In this document: positions 5,391 to 5,666 of the stretch, one piece after another
Numbering within the stretch: position 1 is the first letter of the stretch
How the letters are laid out: every line of letters starts with the position of its first letter
The notes under the pieces: generated by a model
Database searches by the model: none
Told to the model about the DNA's origin: nothing
Seen by the model: only the letters and a program-made list of their open reading frames with translations
Assembly (NCBI GenBank): GCA_947455875.1
Contig: CANGSD010000102.1
Location: 1 to 5,666, forward strand
Length of the DNA stretch: 5,666 nt
Direction of reading: 5' to 3'
DNA from: Comamonadaceae bacterium
GTDB lineage: Bacteria > Pseudomonadota > Gammaproteobacteria > Burkholderiales > Burkholderiaceae
Program-made: the position numbers and the translations under genes

Positions 5391-5666
5391 ATGTTGTTCT
5401 TATCCCTTTCACGCATTCTTGCGTCCTCGCTTCTCGCTCTGATCGCCTTGCCTGTGCTGGCCCAGCCCGCTGCAGGTAGCCCCCTGAAGGTCGAAGCCGC
5501 GTGGATCCGTGCCAGCGTCCCCGGCCAATCCGGTACTGGCGCCTTCATGCGCCTCACGGCCCAAGAGCCGATGTCCCTCGTGGGCCTGACCTCGCCCGTG
5601 GCTGGTGTGGCCGAAGTGCACGAGATGAAGCTCGAGGGCGATGTCATGCGCATGCGCGCCATCTCC
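5391..5666 (+). CDS. Periplasmic copper chaperone PCu(A)C family, N-terminal part (3' end outside window)
   Basis: 92 codons are visible, running off the window end. Residues 1-24 form a Sec signal peptide: a short N-region with R8, a hydrophobic core (9-20), and PVLA before Q25 as the likely cleavage site. The mature part begins with the family-typical strand LKVEAAWIRASVPGQSGTGAFM (cited here as positions 32-53), followed by VHEMKLEGDVMRMR (76-89). By family knowledge, PCu(A)C proteins bind Cu(I) through an H-x10-M...H-x-M motif; H77 and M88 have exactly the right spacing for the first half, with the second His-Met pair expected beyond the window. The role is periplasmic copper delivery, classically to cytochrome c oxidase CuA together with Sco proteins. 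The start is supported by an upstream AGGA. The preceding DUF2946-like gene is co-oriented. Confidence 0.9.
   Translation, partial: MLFLSLSRILASSLLALIALPVLAQPAAGSPLKVEAAWIRASVPGQSGTGAFMRLTAQEPMSLVGLTSPVAGVAEVHEMKLEGDVMRMRAIS

Noticed and set aside
5324..5662. 112-codon minus-strand open frame opposite the PCu(A)C gene
   Set aside because: The plus strand here carries a signal peptide, a Shine-Dalgarno and the PCu(A)C H-x10-M motif; the minus frame has none of these.

Overview
The window is GC-rich with tightly packed genes and long spurious antisense reading frames. Protein resemblances (recognised by eye, no search run) point to a betaproteobacterium, most likely Burkholderiales/Comamonadaceae. 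There are seven genes in four blocks, and no gene-free stretch longer than about 110 bases.

(1) Left edge, plus strand: the last 120 codons of a fumarylacetoacetate-hydrolase-family enzyme, ending at 363. (2) Positions 373-4355, minus strand: a compact trehalose operon in the order otsB (trehalose-6-phosphate phosphatase), a GH15 glycoside hydrolase, and otsA (trehalose-6-phosphate synthase). otsB and the GH15 gene overlap by 4 nt (ATGA). The GH15 gene and otsA are 9 nt apart, and the otsA Shine-Dalgarno overlaps the GH15 stop. OtsA makes trehalose-6-phosphate from a nucleotide-activated glucose and glucose-6-phosphate, and OtsB dephosphorylates it. The GH15 enzyme, translated between them, is a putative trehalose or alpha-glucan hydrolase of unknown substrate. 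(3) Positions 4447-4860, minus strand: a small VOC/glyoxalase-fold protein upstream of otsB, separated from it by 91 nt holding two perfect 7-bp inverted repeats. (4) Right edge, plus strand, divergent from the VOC gene: a secreted DUF2946-like cysteine protein (4921-5280), then the start of a periplasmic PCu(A)C copper chaperone (from 5391, cut by the window end). This looks like the beginning of a copper-handling locus.

Most of the content belongs to known families. The points worth a second look are the GH15 enzyme coupled to both trehalose-synthesis genes, the DUF2946/PCu(A)C pair, and several compact inverted repeats at gene ends, two of which place a stop codon in the hairpin loop. I found no RNA genes, CRISPR arrays, insertion sequences or clear novel system.
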